Positions 1-11,904 of a stretch of DNA of 64,000 nt are shown here, one piece after another. Location of the stretch: the NCBI RefSeq assembly GCF_000143415.4, contig NW_003314327.1, positions 326,851 to 390,850 on the forward strand, written 5' to 3'. The first letter of the stretch is position 1, and each line of letters starts with the position of its first letter. Below the pieces are notes generated by a model that saw only the letters and a list, made by a program, of their open reading frames with translations, was not told the DNA's origin and ran no database searches. The position numbers were made by a program, and so were the translations under genes. Source of the stretch: Selaginella moellendorffii. Lineage: Eukaryota; Streptophyta; Lycopodiopsida; Selaginellales; Selaginellaceae.

Positions 1-1435
1 GGTGTTGGTCATGGGATCGGACACGTGGAGGACTTGGACCAAGTGCACGAAGTTGAGTGGCAGGGGTGCCATTCTCGGGCCTAGTAAGCCCAAGTCCAAA
101 ATAGTACTTACGGAGGTTGTGAGTGAGACTCCTCCAAGTGGTCGGAGGTGCGGTTAAGTGACTAAAGTAAAATGGAAAATTTAGTCGCTTACATTGTGAA
201 CCCGCTAACTTGACCTCAAGCCATCACGTCTTGGCATATTTGGTGTCTCCATACCATTAGCTCTACGAATTTACCTTTATGACACTTTTTATTTGTGTCT
301 AGGTCTTTGCTAAGACCAAAACTGCCAACTATCCGTTAGCATTACACCATATAGTTTAGACACAATTTTGTGTCAAAATTGCTTTCTTCTGATAACCTTT
401 TTTCCATAACTTTAGTATGGCACATTCTGCTATCACTAAGATACCCACTATTCTCACACTTAAATCTTATGATCCTCCCCATCCTTCGTGGGGCTCAATG
501 CACCTTAGTCCAAATGTTTTTTACTAATCCCTTAGGACCATTCTTTGACTCTACTTAAATCATCCAACATTTTTGGACTTTGCTAATCCAATGACCTATA
601 AGGTCTTATCTTGAGGTGTCAGCTCACTAGAATACAACTTCGTGTATTCATGTCTTACTCATAAGGACCTATTTTCCCGTTCCTTGTGGGCTACTTTTGC
701 CCTTTAGGACTATCCGTCCATATGATAAGAATACCAACTCATCCTCTAAGCACACCCCTAACTCCTTGGGTTTGTTCCAGCATTTATAAAAGGTAGCCCT
801 CGCTACCATTTCAAGGACTTATGTCTTCATATATATTTGACCTCCCACGGCTATCAATTCTAGTCTCAAATTCATGAGCACCAGCCTCAACTATATGAGG
901 GTAATCTTGTGACTCTTTTAGTTTCGAGCTTGTCCCAGAGACTAACTCTTGGTATTAAGGGAGGCTTGGGGTGAAAGCCCAAAGTGTGTGTTCCTCAGGG
1001 GGGGTTATGGGGGGTTTCAAATGTATAGTAGGGATAGTGATTGGAATGCATATCCGACCATCTAAGACATTAGCTTGGCTCCCATTGGGCTATGTCGCTT
1101 CTTGTTCTACATCCGACTTGGGTCTAAGCCCAAACTCCATGCTGCTCTAATTGGTGGGGTACCCTCCTCCTCACGTTAGGCCACCAGTATGCCAAAATTG
1201 TGCCAAACTCCATCTGACACCATTTTGCATGCAGATGCTAGATACGGGGAGCTGATGCTCGTGGGATTGTACCGGACCCTCATTTTGTAGCGCAACAAGC
1301 TTGGAGTTCAACTCTAAATTCATGTGCACTACAAAAGTGTTCAATTCAAGATCAAGGATATGATGGTAGGCATTTTGAATATATACTCTTTAGCTGACTA
1401 TTTTTGAGAGAGAGCTCAATTTTCCAAGTTTAATA
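1..1435. other. AT-rich gene-free stretch
   Basis: No coding exon with plausible family similarity was found. Short open frames are interrupted and show no splice pattern like the neighbouring genes. The part from about 1016 to 1332 has a diverged second copy at 13371-13638 and is listed separately as a repeat. The rest resembles decayed transposon sequence by composition only; I cannot name a family. Confidence 0.6.
1016..1332 (+). repeat. Dispersed repeat, copy 1 (GC-richer)
   Basis: This segment aligns in the same orientation to 13371-13638. Shared blocks include CAAATGTATA near the start, GTGACATT-type variants around the TTTTGCAT block, ACCCTCATTT, and AATTCA.GTGCACTACA at the end. The second copy differs mostly by C to T and G to A changes and small deletions, which is the pattern expected from decay of methylated cytosines in a silenced repeat. 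No protein could be read from either copy, so it may be a non-coding part of a retroelement, such as an LTR or UTR. The family is unknown. Confidence 0.65.
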
Positions 1436-1862
1436 TGCTCTACAAAATCATTGCAAAAGCATTGGTTAAGAAATTGATACTAATTTTACTAGAGACTATA
1501 CATGGCAGATAATGGAAGGGAGATAGCTAGTGGATACTATGCTTTTAACACAAGAACAAGTTACGGACGAGGAATTACAAATGGCTTTGATTCTTTTAGA
1601 CTATGAAAGTGTATGATAGTTGGGTATTCTTGCAGGCAGCCACTCTATATCAAGATGTAGTTTGTAAAGTTACAATAAAGGACAATTTAAAACCTCTTTC
1701 ATTAGAAGTCTACTAAGTGTGTGTTGGCTTAATTTGTCTTTCTTTTAGTGGTTAATGCCCAAACACACTACTTGTTGAGACTCATTGCAAGACAAACCAA
1801 GGGCCAACTTAAATTTAGTGCCTTTGTAGATGATATAGGAGTAGTTACCTTGCTTTAATTTA
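1436..1862 (+). mobile_element. Decayed LINE (non-LTR) reverse transcriptase fragment
   Basis: Reading across frameshifts and stops gives pieces in the order expected for a LINE reverse transcriptase. LYKIIAKALVKKL (about 1438-1478) matches the N-terminal RT block. ILLDYESVYDSWVFLQ (about 1590-1638) matches the catalytic A block (normally LDFEKAYDRV.W). SAFVDDIGVV (about 1820-1850) matches the YADD/FADD active-site block. The remnant is short, has several stops and is clearly dead. No poly(A) tail or target-site duplication was located, so the element borders are not defined. Confidence 0.6.
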
Positions 1863-3122
1863 TTAAAGAGTACCTGCCTCTTTTAATTATTTTAATGTAA
1901 TATTATAAAAGTATAAAAATAAAAACACATAATAATAATAATAATAATAATAACAATAATATTGAGAAGTTATTTACAAATGTAGGAAAGTTTAAACTAG
2001 AGATTGATAGGATTTAATTAGATTTTTTTTGTTAGTGTATTTAGTCTAAGCTTGTGAAAGAATATTATTTATTTATTTTGGCTCTTTCACTAGTATAAAT
2101 TAACTGGTGTAATTCTGTTTAATCATTCACATAGTTATGTCTAACTTGTACTTGTCACCCAATCCTATTACTTTTTGCTGTCAAGGAATTGCCATTGACA
2201 GCTGATAGTTGAGGGTTTTCAGTAAAGTGAGGTTTTGTTTTGTTTTTTTTTTCCTTAGATTATATAAAAATATTATAGTATGATATTTAAGAAAAATTAA
2301 ACCAAGCAGGATCATTATGCACACAGCAATTTATTTATACTATCTCTAGTAATCCTAATATAAACCCTGTTTACTTTTAGAGCCATTCCATGGTTGTAGT
2401 GTATATCAAGCAATGCTACTATGTGGTTGAATGACCTGAAAAAATAGGTGTGCTGTAATTCTTGCTAATTTTAGTGGTAACAAGGCCAATATTAAATGCC
2501 ACCCCTTTGAACAAAACAGCTGCTCAATTAAGTAGGGATTGGTTGAGTCAAGGATAGCTTCTCTTGATGGAATTCTAACTTGTTAACATACCAATCTACC
2601 TCAGATACAATGCTTGAGAAAGATCTAATAAATTGGAACATAATGTTAGATATCTCTCAACGAATGGTTATAGGTGACAAACCATGGATCATTTCAACTT
2701 GATGCTAAATGAGATCTTATTCATGGTGGTTTTCATCACATGTAGTAACATAAGTTAACTTCATCAAACTCGAGAGAAGGAATTGATATGGAATAGGACA
2801 TAGTGATCTGGAATTGCTTAGTGCTTCAAAACTGTATTAAAATAAATTGGGAAGGGAAACTTACTGTCAAGAGCTCTATAAGTGACGCCACAGTGTTGGT
2901 GGTGAAGCTGGAATTGCCGCTATACGCAATCGCCATAATCGAAATGATATAATTTGTTGCACTTAGTAGCAACGTTTGGTTTGCTATAAAACAATTAAAA
3001 ACATTCCGTGAAATTCAGATTTATTTATGTCTCACTAAAAATAGAGACTTCACTTCCTTGTAAAATTCTATGGCCACTCTTCCCTTAATTCCTAGCATGG
3101 GTTTTAATGCCTCTATGCCAAA
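1863..3122. other. AT-rich gene-free stretch with (AAT)n microsatellite
   Basis: Very AT-rich sequence. It holds an AAT trinucleotide run at about 1928-1965. A block near 2956-2995 (TTGCACTTAGTAGCAACGTT) resembles blocks at about 38310 and 38960, suggesting a common repeat family of AT-rich islands. No gene was recognised. Confidence 0.55.
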
Positions 3123-3329
3123 GTGACGGGCTTCGAAGTCTTCGTGGTTTACAACCAGTATGACACTCAGATCTGGAGCAGCAACAAGCCCCGCCCCGCC
3201 AATAACAACGCCAAACTCGTGGTGATGGATGACACCGGCATTGGAACTCCGATCACCCACAGTGACACCGCGCAGGCCTTCACGCTCATGAAACCGGGGC
3301 TTGAGAATTCCAGAGCCGCCTTGAAATAA
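3123..3329 (+). pseudogene. Bulb-type (mannose-binding) lectin domain scrap
   Basis: A 68-residue frame contains TQIWSSNKPRPANNNAKLV followed by VMDDTG. This resembles the core of plant B-lectin domains (W.SN..P...N..L.., then the .DDG. strand) found in S-locus-type receptor kinases and in secreted lectins. The similarity stops abruptly on both sides, there is no signal peptide or second repeat, and it is a GC-rich patch inside AT-rich sequence. I read it as a gene fragment rather than a gene. The family call rests on motif resemblance alone. Confidence 0.4.
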
Positions 3330-3491
3330 TATGGAAGTGGCACGCCTTGTATGCAATAAGAAATGGAGATGCCATAATGTTCCTAGAAAGCATGAGAAAC
3401 TCTGGAAAGAGATCGCGTGAATATCGACATATACGGTGCTTACATTTGCTTGGGAACCTGTAGTGTACTATAGTGGTAGCCGCTGCCACTG

Positions 3492-4584
3492 TTAAGGAGG
3501 CCTTTCTCCAGCATTTATCTTCTTCAATCTCTCCTCCTCCAGTTTCATTGTGTCCTCCGCAGCCTTGACTGCCTTTTCCCTCTCGCGCTCGGCTTCTTGT
3601 GCCAGGTTCTTGATCTCAGTCATGAATCTAAACAGCGTCTTGGCTGCTTTTGTTTTCCTGCCAAGCCAAAGAAATAGAGCAACAATTTAACTTGCCCAGT
3701 TATAAGATCCACAAGCTACCTTGTCTCCACAACGTCTGCAAGGGCCGGGTCTGTTGTCCTCTCGGCATGGTCTACTACTCGCGTTACAGCCTCTCTGTAC
3801 ATCTGTTCTAGCTCGCTCCAGTCCGATCCACAGGCCTGGCGAAAAGAAAAAAAAGAAAGAAAGAAAAAATCGCCAACTTGAGGAGAAAGAAAGCCGAGAC
3901 AAACCTCAGATGCCAAGAGGAGAGAATAGTAGACGTCATGGATGAGAGTGTCTCGGTCATAGTGATCTTTTCCCATCCTTGACTTGTTCCTATAGTCTTG
4001 AATGCTCCGCGTAAAAATGCCTTTCTCGAAGTCGCCAAACTTGAGCGCCTCGGAGCACACTGACTGGCTCATGACTAGAACGGCGTCGAGTGGAATGCTG
4101 CTGCGCTCTATATCAATCTGTGTATTCCTGAGATAGCATAAGACATCACACACAACCAAGCGCAAAAAGCTGGACAAAGAAAAACTTACCATTCTCTTTC
4201 CCGTGTAGCGACCAGCGGCAGCAAGCTCGTTCTTGTATCCGGCCAGGTAAAGGTAGTACACTCTCCTCAACGCTGCAAAGAATAAAAACAATCGTGGAGA
4301 AATTTGAAAGACAAAATCGTAAGGTCGCAGCCACTAAAACTCATTCGATTTCGCAAGCCGTGTCTAGAAACCAAGAATTGAGAGATCTTACCGTCAAACA
4401 AATGCTCCACGGGCGATTTCCCAGTCTTGCGAAGATCCTCGAGCACGCCGGTCTCGTGCTTATCGGCGTAGCCCTTGCGCACCATATGGATGCCCTGCGA
4501 GAGCGCCGCGAATCCAGTCTTGGTGGCATTGAACAGCATCCCCACCCCCTTCTTGGCGGCGTATGCTGCCGATCCAGACGCCAT
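3492..4584 (-). CDS. Conserved plant protein of unknown function, 256 aa, 5 exons
   Basis: Exons on the minus strand are 4392-4584, 4190-4272, 3905-4117, 3720-3835 and 3492-3657. All phases agree and give 256 residues. For exon 3 the acceptor at ACACAG (after 4118) is needed to keep the frame; the nearer CTCAG would shift it. The product starts MASGSAAYAAKKGVGM, is mostly helical and charged, and ends in a coiled-coil-like stretch rich in E, K and R (EAEREREKAVKAAED) before KKINAGERPP. There is no signal peptide or clear membrane segment. I do not recognise the family. The upstream region has a telo-box (AACCCT at about 4605), like many genes here. Cytochrome c follows upstream in the same orientation. 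Confidence 0.75.
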
Positions 4585-4867
4585 AGCCCTCCCTCCCCTC
4601 CCAAAACCCTATCATTTAAAATTTCCCGCAAGAGAAGGTAGAATATTCTAAAAGCGGAATATGACGAGGGATATACTGTCAGCAACAGCCCGGAATATGG
4701 TGCTACCAGAATGAAATATACCGTCAACGAACGAATGAATTGAATTAAAAAGAACAAAAAGACGCAGTTCTTATCAAAGTTCTCTCAAAGGATCTCGAAA
4801 ATTCACGCTCTCGGAAATCCTCTTTATTCCCCACCCATTAATCCCAGCCGCGCGGTGAAAAAGCATG

Positions 4868-5335
4868 TCAGGAGTTCTGCTTGAGAAAGGCGATTAGATC
4901 CGCTCGTTCCTGCGGCTTCTTCAATCCCGGGAAGATCATCTTGGTTCCTGGAATGTACTGGAGAAAACCCGCCACGAAAAAAAAAGCGTGTTTTTTCGGG
5001 AGCAAAAAATCGCAGTGCTTACCTTCTTGGGATTCAAGAGGTACTCGTAGAGCGTCTCCTCGCTCCACTCCACAGCCTTGTTCTTGTTGGCCGCCGAGAA
5101 GCTAAACCCGGGGCAAGTCCCAGAAGTTCTCCCAATCAAACCATGGAGATTGGGGCCTGGAAACAAACAGCCAAAAGAAATGTTAGTGATCCCGCCCAGA
5201 GAAATCTCTATCGCTTCGATTACCTTGCCTGTGCCCAGCTCCCTCCTCCACGACATGGCACTGCGCGCACTTCATCTTGAAGATCTTCTCGCCGTTCTTC
5301 GGGTTCCCAGCCGGGGCGTCTCCGAAAGTCGCCAT
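4868..5335 (-). CDS. CYTC: Cytochrome c
   Basis: Exons 5224-5335, 5023-5156 and 4868-4957 give a 111-residue protein, the normal plant length. It is the soluble electron carrier of the mitochondrial intermembrane space, moving electrons from complex III to complex IV, and takes part in plant cell-death signalling. The haem site CAQCH is at about residues 23-27, followed by GAGHRQGPNLHGL. The axial methionine lies in PGTKMIFPG in the last exon, and the end is LIAFLKQNS. The short N-terminal extension [10 protein letters not shown] is typical of plants. Its start codon faces that of CWC21, 290 bp away. Confidence 0.97.
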
Positions 5336-5625
5336 TCCCCTCGCTTTTCCCTAGACCCTGGGAGGAGATCGCGATGCGCGAATGAGAGGAGGATCGAGAA
5401 TCCATGGATCCATACCTGGAAATCGCAGATCGATGCCGCAGCTCCGAGCTACTGAGAACCACAAAGACCTAAACACTGTTTCGATTCCATTACGCTTTCC
5501 TCGTGTCGGAAATTTAGTCGATATTTCCTTGACACGTGGGCGGCTTGGATGCGACCCACGAGCTTCTAGGGTTTTCTCGAGCTTAGGGTTCTTGGGCGCC
5601 CGGTAGCTAGGGTTTGGGGGGCGCC
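5336..5625. promoter_or_regulatory. Divergent promoter between cytochrome c and CWC21
   Basis: The two start codons are separated by 290 bp. The segment carries two telo-box-like AGGGTT motifs close to the CWC21 start (about 5584-5590 and 5609-5614). No TATA box is obvious. A bidirectional role is inferred from the spacing. Confidence 0.55.
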
Positions 5626-7024
5626 ATGTACAACGGGATCGGTCTCCAGACGCCGCGAGGCTCAGGTACGAATGGCTACATCCAGGCGAACAAATTCCAT
5701 GTCCGGGCGCGGGCGGGGAAGATCGAGGCCAAGGAGTATCTGCCGGGCGAGGGCACGGGAGGAGTGAGCAAGAAGGCCAACAAGGAGATTTTGGAGCACG
5801 ACCGAATGCGCAAGATCGAGGTCCGGCTCGTGGAGCTGGAGGAGGAAATGCTGGAGAATGGCTTCACCAATGACGAGATTCTGGCCAAGCTCGCCGAGAC
5901 TCGCAAGGAGCTGGAACTGGAGAGCAGCCGAGAGGCGTCTTTGAACGACAAGTGAGTCTCTAGTTTCTGCCTAGAAGGGTCTGATATGATCTTCTGGATT
6001 TTCTTTTTCTTGCAGGGTGTCCGAGACCCAGACGCATCAGATCGCCGCTCGCAAGGAGCAGAAAATGGACGTTTTGAGGAGCGCGCTAAAGTCCGAGGGA
6101 ATGCAGCCGGGGGAGGCGTTCGATCGAGCTCTTCAGGAGGAAAAGCGGCAGGAATCAAAGAGAAAGAGGGACGAGGATCGAAAGTTGCGTGACAAGGAGG
6201 TCGAAGAACACAAGCGGCGAGCAGAGAAGAAAAGAAAGGAGGACGAGCGTGCCGCCAAAGACGAGCAGAAAAGGAACGAAGAGGAGCGAGAGAGGCACAG
6301 GGCCAGAGATCGAGACGAGCGCAAGGAGCGAGATCGCGAGAGAGACGAGCCGCGGAGGGATCGAGGGGAGCGCAGGGACAGGGACAGGAAAGAGAGAGAC
6401 AGGGACGAAGTCAAGGAGAAAGAGAAAGAAGAAGATGGTGACGAACGCAAGGACCGAGATCCCGCTGCTAGAGACGAGCGTGAAGACGACCGAAAGCTGC
6501 GAGAGAGGGATCTCAAAGATGACCGCAAGGAAAGAAGCAGGGAAGAACGCAAAGAGAGGGACCGAGACGACCGAAAAGAGCGTGAGAAAGAGAGTTTCAG
6601 GGACGAGCGCAAGGAACGTGAGAAAGAGAGAGGCCGGGACGAGGAGCGCAAAGAGAGAGCCCGAGACGAAGAGCGCAAAGAGAGAGTCCGGGACGAAGAA
6701 CGCAAAGAGAGAGCCCGAGACGAAGAGCGCAAAGAGAGAGTCCGGGAGGAAGAACGCAAAGAAAGAGGCCGAGATGACGAACACAAGGACAGAGGCCGAG
6801 ACGAGGATCGCAAAGAAAGAAGCCGAGACGACGAGCGCAAAGAAAGAAGCCGAGACGATGATCGCAAAGAAAGAGAGCGAGAGCGAGAGCGCGACCGAGA
6901 AGATCGAGAGAAAGAGGAAATGGAAGACGATGCTGCTGTTCGCGGGAGATGGTCTCCACCTGGAAGTGATAGCAGTGACTATGAAGATCGACGCAGCAGG
7001 CACCATAGGAGGAGCCGGAGGTAA
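5626..7024 (+). CDS. CWC21: CWC21/SRRM2-type spliceosome protein with RE/RD-repeat tail
   Basis: Exons 5626-5951 and 6016-7024 encode 444 residues. The start is set at MYNGIGLQTPRGSGTNGY, the near-invariant N-terminus of Cwc21/SRRM2 proteins; an upstream in-frame TTG is not used. Family members sit in the catalytic spliceosome near the 5' splice site, Prp8 and Snu114. The cwf21 domain (about residues 60-105, KIEVRLVELEEEMLENG) is followed by a long charged tail of DRKER, DERKER and RDEERKER repeats with a 9-residue period (about 6637-6870), ending in an SR-like tail RRSRHHRRSRR. Yeast Cwc21 has no such tail; plant and animal homologues have RS-rich ones. The gene is convergent with the cyclophilin. 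Confidence 0.9.
6637..6870 (+). repeat. 27-bp coding minisatellite in CWC21
   Basis: About nine imperfect copies of a 27-bp unit encode variants of ERKER(A/V/G/S)RD(E/D). The antisense strand stays open through this array because of base composition, giving a spurious Ser/Arg/Leu-rich frame. Copy number is likely to vary between strains by slippage. Confidence 0.85.
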
Positions 7025-7254
7025 ACCACAAAAAAAAAAAAAGTTTTTGAGCTTTTGTGTGTAGCTAGCTACGTACTGGTTTGTTCTCAAGGTAGTGAAA
7101 AACGAGCTTTTTGTTCAAAGCTACCGAGCTTGATCTTCGAGAAGATCTCTATCTTGTGAAGGATTTAAGTTTGAGGTAGCGAAAATGCGAGCTTTGCCAC
7201 CAAGAAGCGATTCTTCTGGAGAGAATCTTGATTTGAGCTTTGCGGTCCTTTGTT

Positions 7255-7911
7255 CTACCATTTTTCTCGCGGGATCTCTCCAGAGTGAACAATCCGGACG
7301 ACTTTTCTAGGGCGGCCGCTATAGCTGCCGGATCCTTCCGCCATGTAGACGACGTCCATGCCGCTCAAGACCCTCCCAAACACTGCGTGTTGGCCGTCGA
7401 GCCAGCTCGCCTTGACGGTGGTGATGAAGAACTGGGACGTGCTCACACCGCTAGCCGTCGATGCGTTGTTTACCATGGAGAGAACCCCAGCGTGATCGTG
7501 ATGGAGCTTGAAATTCTCGTTCCGGAATGCTCCCCCCGGGTAGATCGACTCGCCGCCGCGGCCATCGCCGCGTGTGATGTCGCCCCCCTGGATCATGAAG
7601 CCCGGGATTATCCTGTGGAAGATCGTCCCCTTGTAGTGGAGGCGCTTGCCGCTGGATCCCTTGCCGCGCTCGCCAGTGCACAGCGCCCGGAAATTCTCGA
7701 CGGTCCTGGGCAGGATCGAGCCGTGCAGGCCCAGGACGATCTTCCCTGCTCGCTGCCCGTCAATGTCGACATCGAAGAATACCTGGTGAGTGACGGTCGG
7801 ATCGCTGGGGGATCGAGTTGCGGCGATTGAGAGCGTGATGAGTAGCACAAGAACGACGGCTAGTCCCAGGATTGCCCAGATCTTGTGATTCTTCCTCGCT
7901 CCATTCTCCAT
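7255..7911 (-). CDS. Cyclophilin-type peptidyl-prolyl isomerase, membrane-anchored
   Basis: A single exon encodes 218 residues. After a short basic N-terminus (MENGARKNHK) comes one hydrophobic segment (about residues 12-32), which fits a type II signal anchor or uncleaved signal peptide of the secretory pathway. The cyclophilin domain follows. The active-site segment FHRIIPGFMIQGGD supplies the catalytic Arg, Phe and Gln, and WLDGQHAVFG holds the cyclosporin-contact Trp. The enzyme catalyses cis-trans isomerisation of X-Pro bonds. The C-terminus (SGEIPREKW) has no KDEL. A plant CYP20/CYP21-like member is likely, but the exact orthologue is not assigned. A telo-box lies just upstream of the start (about 7915-7921). 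Confidence 0.92.
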   Translation of the reverse strand: MENGARKNHKIWAILGLAVVLVLLITLSIAATRSPSDPTVTHQVFFDVDIDGQRAGKIVLGLHGSILPRTVENFRALCTGERGKGSSGKRLHYKGTIFHRIIPGFMIQGGDITRGDGRGGESIYPGGAFRNENFKLHHDHAGVLSMVNNASTASGVSTSQFFITTVKASWLDGQHAVFGRVLSGMDVVYMAEGSGSYSGRPRKVVRIVHSGEIPREKW

Positions 7912-8179
7912 GATTTAGGGTTCTTGCTTGGCATGTTGTAAGAAATCTGAGCCGTTCATTCAAAAGCATTAAAAGTCATCGGAGCCGTTCGTTGTGTTTT
8001 CTCAATCCTGGCCGTTCGCTTAAATTGGGGCTCAATTAATTCAAATGGACCTTGTCAATCTTGGCCGTTCGCTTACAATAAGGCTCATCTCGGCCATTAA
8101 TTCAAAAACCATGGGATGGAAGGAATTGGGATGGAAGGAATGGAAATGAAATGGAATGGAAGACCGACCCAATTCTTTT
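7912..8179. promoter_or_regulatory. Cyclophilin upstream region with four GCCGTTC repeats
   Basis: GCCGTTC occurs at 7951, 7984, 8011 and 8064. On the strand of the cyclophilin gene each reads GAACGGC, containing AACGG, the core of plant MSA elements bound by MYB3R factors. Two of the copies sit in a loose 50-bp duplication that also repeats GGCTC and TTAATTCAAA. A run of ATGGAAGGA-like pentamers follows at about 8110-8165. Regulatory function is inferred only. Confidence 0.45.
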
Positions 8180-9037
8180 CTACTGGGCCTTCTTGCTCTT
8201 CTTGGTTTGCGGCTTCTTCCTCACGTAGATCTTGATGTAGTAATTTGTGAGTAGCAGCATGAGCGCGAGATAGAAGACCGCATTGGCGGCGAGCGGCTCC
8301 ATCCCGGAGCACTTGGCGGATTTCTGGCGAACAAGCAGCGCCACCCACGCCGCCGCCGCGATGCCGATCGCGAACTGGAGGATCTGCGCGAGCGTCACGA
8401 ATTCCTTCACGGGAGGGTCGAATCCGAGGCTGGAGAGGAGGAAGTAGGAGTAGAGCAGCGTCTGGATGGCGGTGTTGACGAGCAGGAAGATCACCTGGAG
8501 CGATTGCGCGGTGTGGAGCCAGAGGAAGCAGATTATCGGGTTGCCGGCGTGCTGGATCGCGTGGAAGAGCGTGAGGCGGCGCTTGCGAAGAACAATGATG
8601 AGGGTATCGAGGAGCTCCACGAACTTGGAGAGGTAGAAGGCGTAGGACCAGAAGAAGATCCGCCCCACAGGGCGAGTCTCCACCGGGAAGCAAAAGAGCC
8701 AGTCGATGCCGCCGCTGGCTTTCCACAGCCAGGAGCTCTGCTCGTGCTCCACCAGCGTCGCCTGGAGGCATCCGGCGAAAATCGCCACCGATCCGGCGAG
8801 GAGAGCGAGATTATGGAGGATCTGGAGCGGGCCGAGAGGGATTGGAGATCGCCGGAGGCTCGTCAGGAACTTCAGGACAAGAATCGCCGCCGCGTAGATC
8901 CCCAATGCCGAGATCACGAATCCCCATGAGGCGCCCAGCGTGTGATCTTCGTCCCAGCGGAAGTGGGAGACCATGGGATGGTCCGCGGCATAGTACCTGA
9001 TCGTCGCCAAGAGCTGATCCACTGGAGCCATAGCCAT
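8180..9037 (-). CDS. ELO/HOS3-like fatty acid elongase homologue with altered His box
   Basis: One exon encodes 285 residues with about seven hydrophobic segments, as in ELO condensing-enzyme homologues of the endoplasmic reticulum. The KFVELLDT segment matches the conserved K..E..DT box. The next box reads FHAIQHAG, where ELO enzymes have H..HH, so the first His of the HH pair is Gln. The C-terminus KSKKAQ fits a dilysine (KKxx) ER retrieval signal. The family makes the first step of very-long-chain fatty acid elongation, but plant ELO-like proteins are poorly characterised and this altered box may affect activity. The start MAMAPVD has a second ATG two codons downstream. Confidence 0.85.
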   Translation of the reverse strand: MAMAPVDQLLATIRYYAADHPMVSHFRWDEDHTLGASWGFVISALGIYAAAILVLKFLTSLRRSPIPLGPLQILHNLALLAGSVAIFAGCLQATLVEHEQSSWLWKASGGIDWLFCFPVETRPVGRIFFWSYAFYLSKFVELLDTLIIVLRKRRLTLFHAIQHAGNPIICFLWLHTAQSLQVIFLLVNTAIQTLLYSYFLLSSLGFDPPVKEFVTLAQILQFAIGIAAAAWVALLVRQKSAKCSGMEPLAANAVFYLALMLLLTNYYIKIYVRKKPQTKKSKKAQ

Positions 9038-9149
9038 CGCCTCGCCGAGCTTTCTCCCTCTCTCTCTCTAGCTATCCCTCTCGAGTTTTAATGGCAGGGC
9101 CAGAGAAGAGAGTTTAAATTTTAGGGCTTTACAAAGCCCTAAACCTTCG
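9038..9149. promoter_or_regulatory. Divergent promoter, ELO-like / DDX56
   Basis: Only 112 bp separate the two start codons. A CT-rich run (about 9057-9070) and a palindromic telo-box-like pair (TTTTAGGGCTTT and AAAGCCCTAAA, about 9117-9143) lie just before the helicase start. Confidence 0.55.
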
Positions 9150-11577
<2,428 letters not shown>

Positions 11578-11677
11578 NNNNNNNNNNNNNNNNNNNNNNN
11601 NNNNNNNNNNNNNNNNNNNNNNNNNNNNNNNNNNNNNNNNNNNNNNNNNNNNNNNNNNNNNNNNNNNNNNNNNNNNN
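11578..11677. other. Assembly gap (100 N)
   Basis: Exactly 100 N bases, the usual placeholder for a gap of unknown size. It removes the last exon of the helicase. The sequence just after it is A-rich (AAAGAAGAAAAAAAAG), so a polypurine run probably caused the break. Confidence 0.95.
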
Positions 11678-11830
11678 AAAGAAGAAAAAAAAGAAGAGTT
11701 GGTCTCCGAGTGTGGGGGAATCTAGCTGGACCCATTTAACTCCGCAATCACTGTATGCTTCAATGCTGGAAATAATATTAGTGTTAAAATTAAGTTTAAT
11801 AATATTAATATTAATTTAATTACGAACATG

Positions 11831-11904
11831 CATTAGAAAGAGTGATTGAACCTCAGACCTTATGGTTAACAGCCACTCTGTCTAACCAATTAAGCTATTC
11901 TAGC
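11831..11904 (-). tRNA. tRNA-Asn(GUU)-like sequence, probably a pseudogene
   Basis: On the minus strand a 74-base cloverleaf-like sequence starts GCTAGAATAGC, has the D-arm block TTGGTTAGA, the anticodon loop CTGTTAA (anticodon GUU) and the T-arm core GGTTCAATC. This follows plant nuclear tRNA-Asn closely. The acceptor stem has one wobble and one mismatch, and the T stem has about two mismatches. Most differences from the usual sequence are C to T or G to A. It lies in an AT-rich, transposon-poor-looking island and is likely dead. A recently decayed gene and a tRNA-derived SINE head are both possible. Confidence 0.7.

Noticed and set aside
6133-6867. 244-codon antisense frame rich in Ser, Arg and Leu opposite CWC21
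   Set aside because: It is the mirror of the 27-bp GAA/CGC-type coding repeats; no independent motif or start context.
7240-7830. 196-codon plus-strand frame opposite the cyclophilin
   Set aside because: Shadow of a GC-rich coding exon; the cyclophilin on the other strand is unmistakable.
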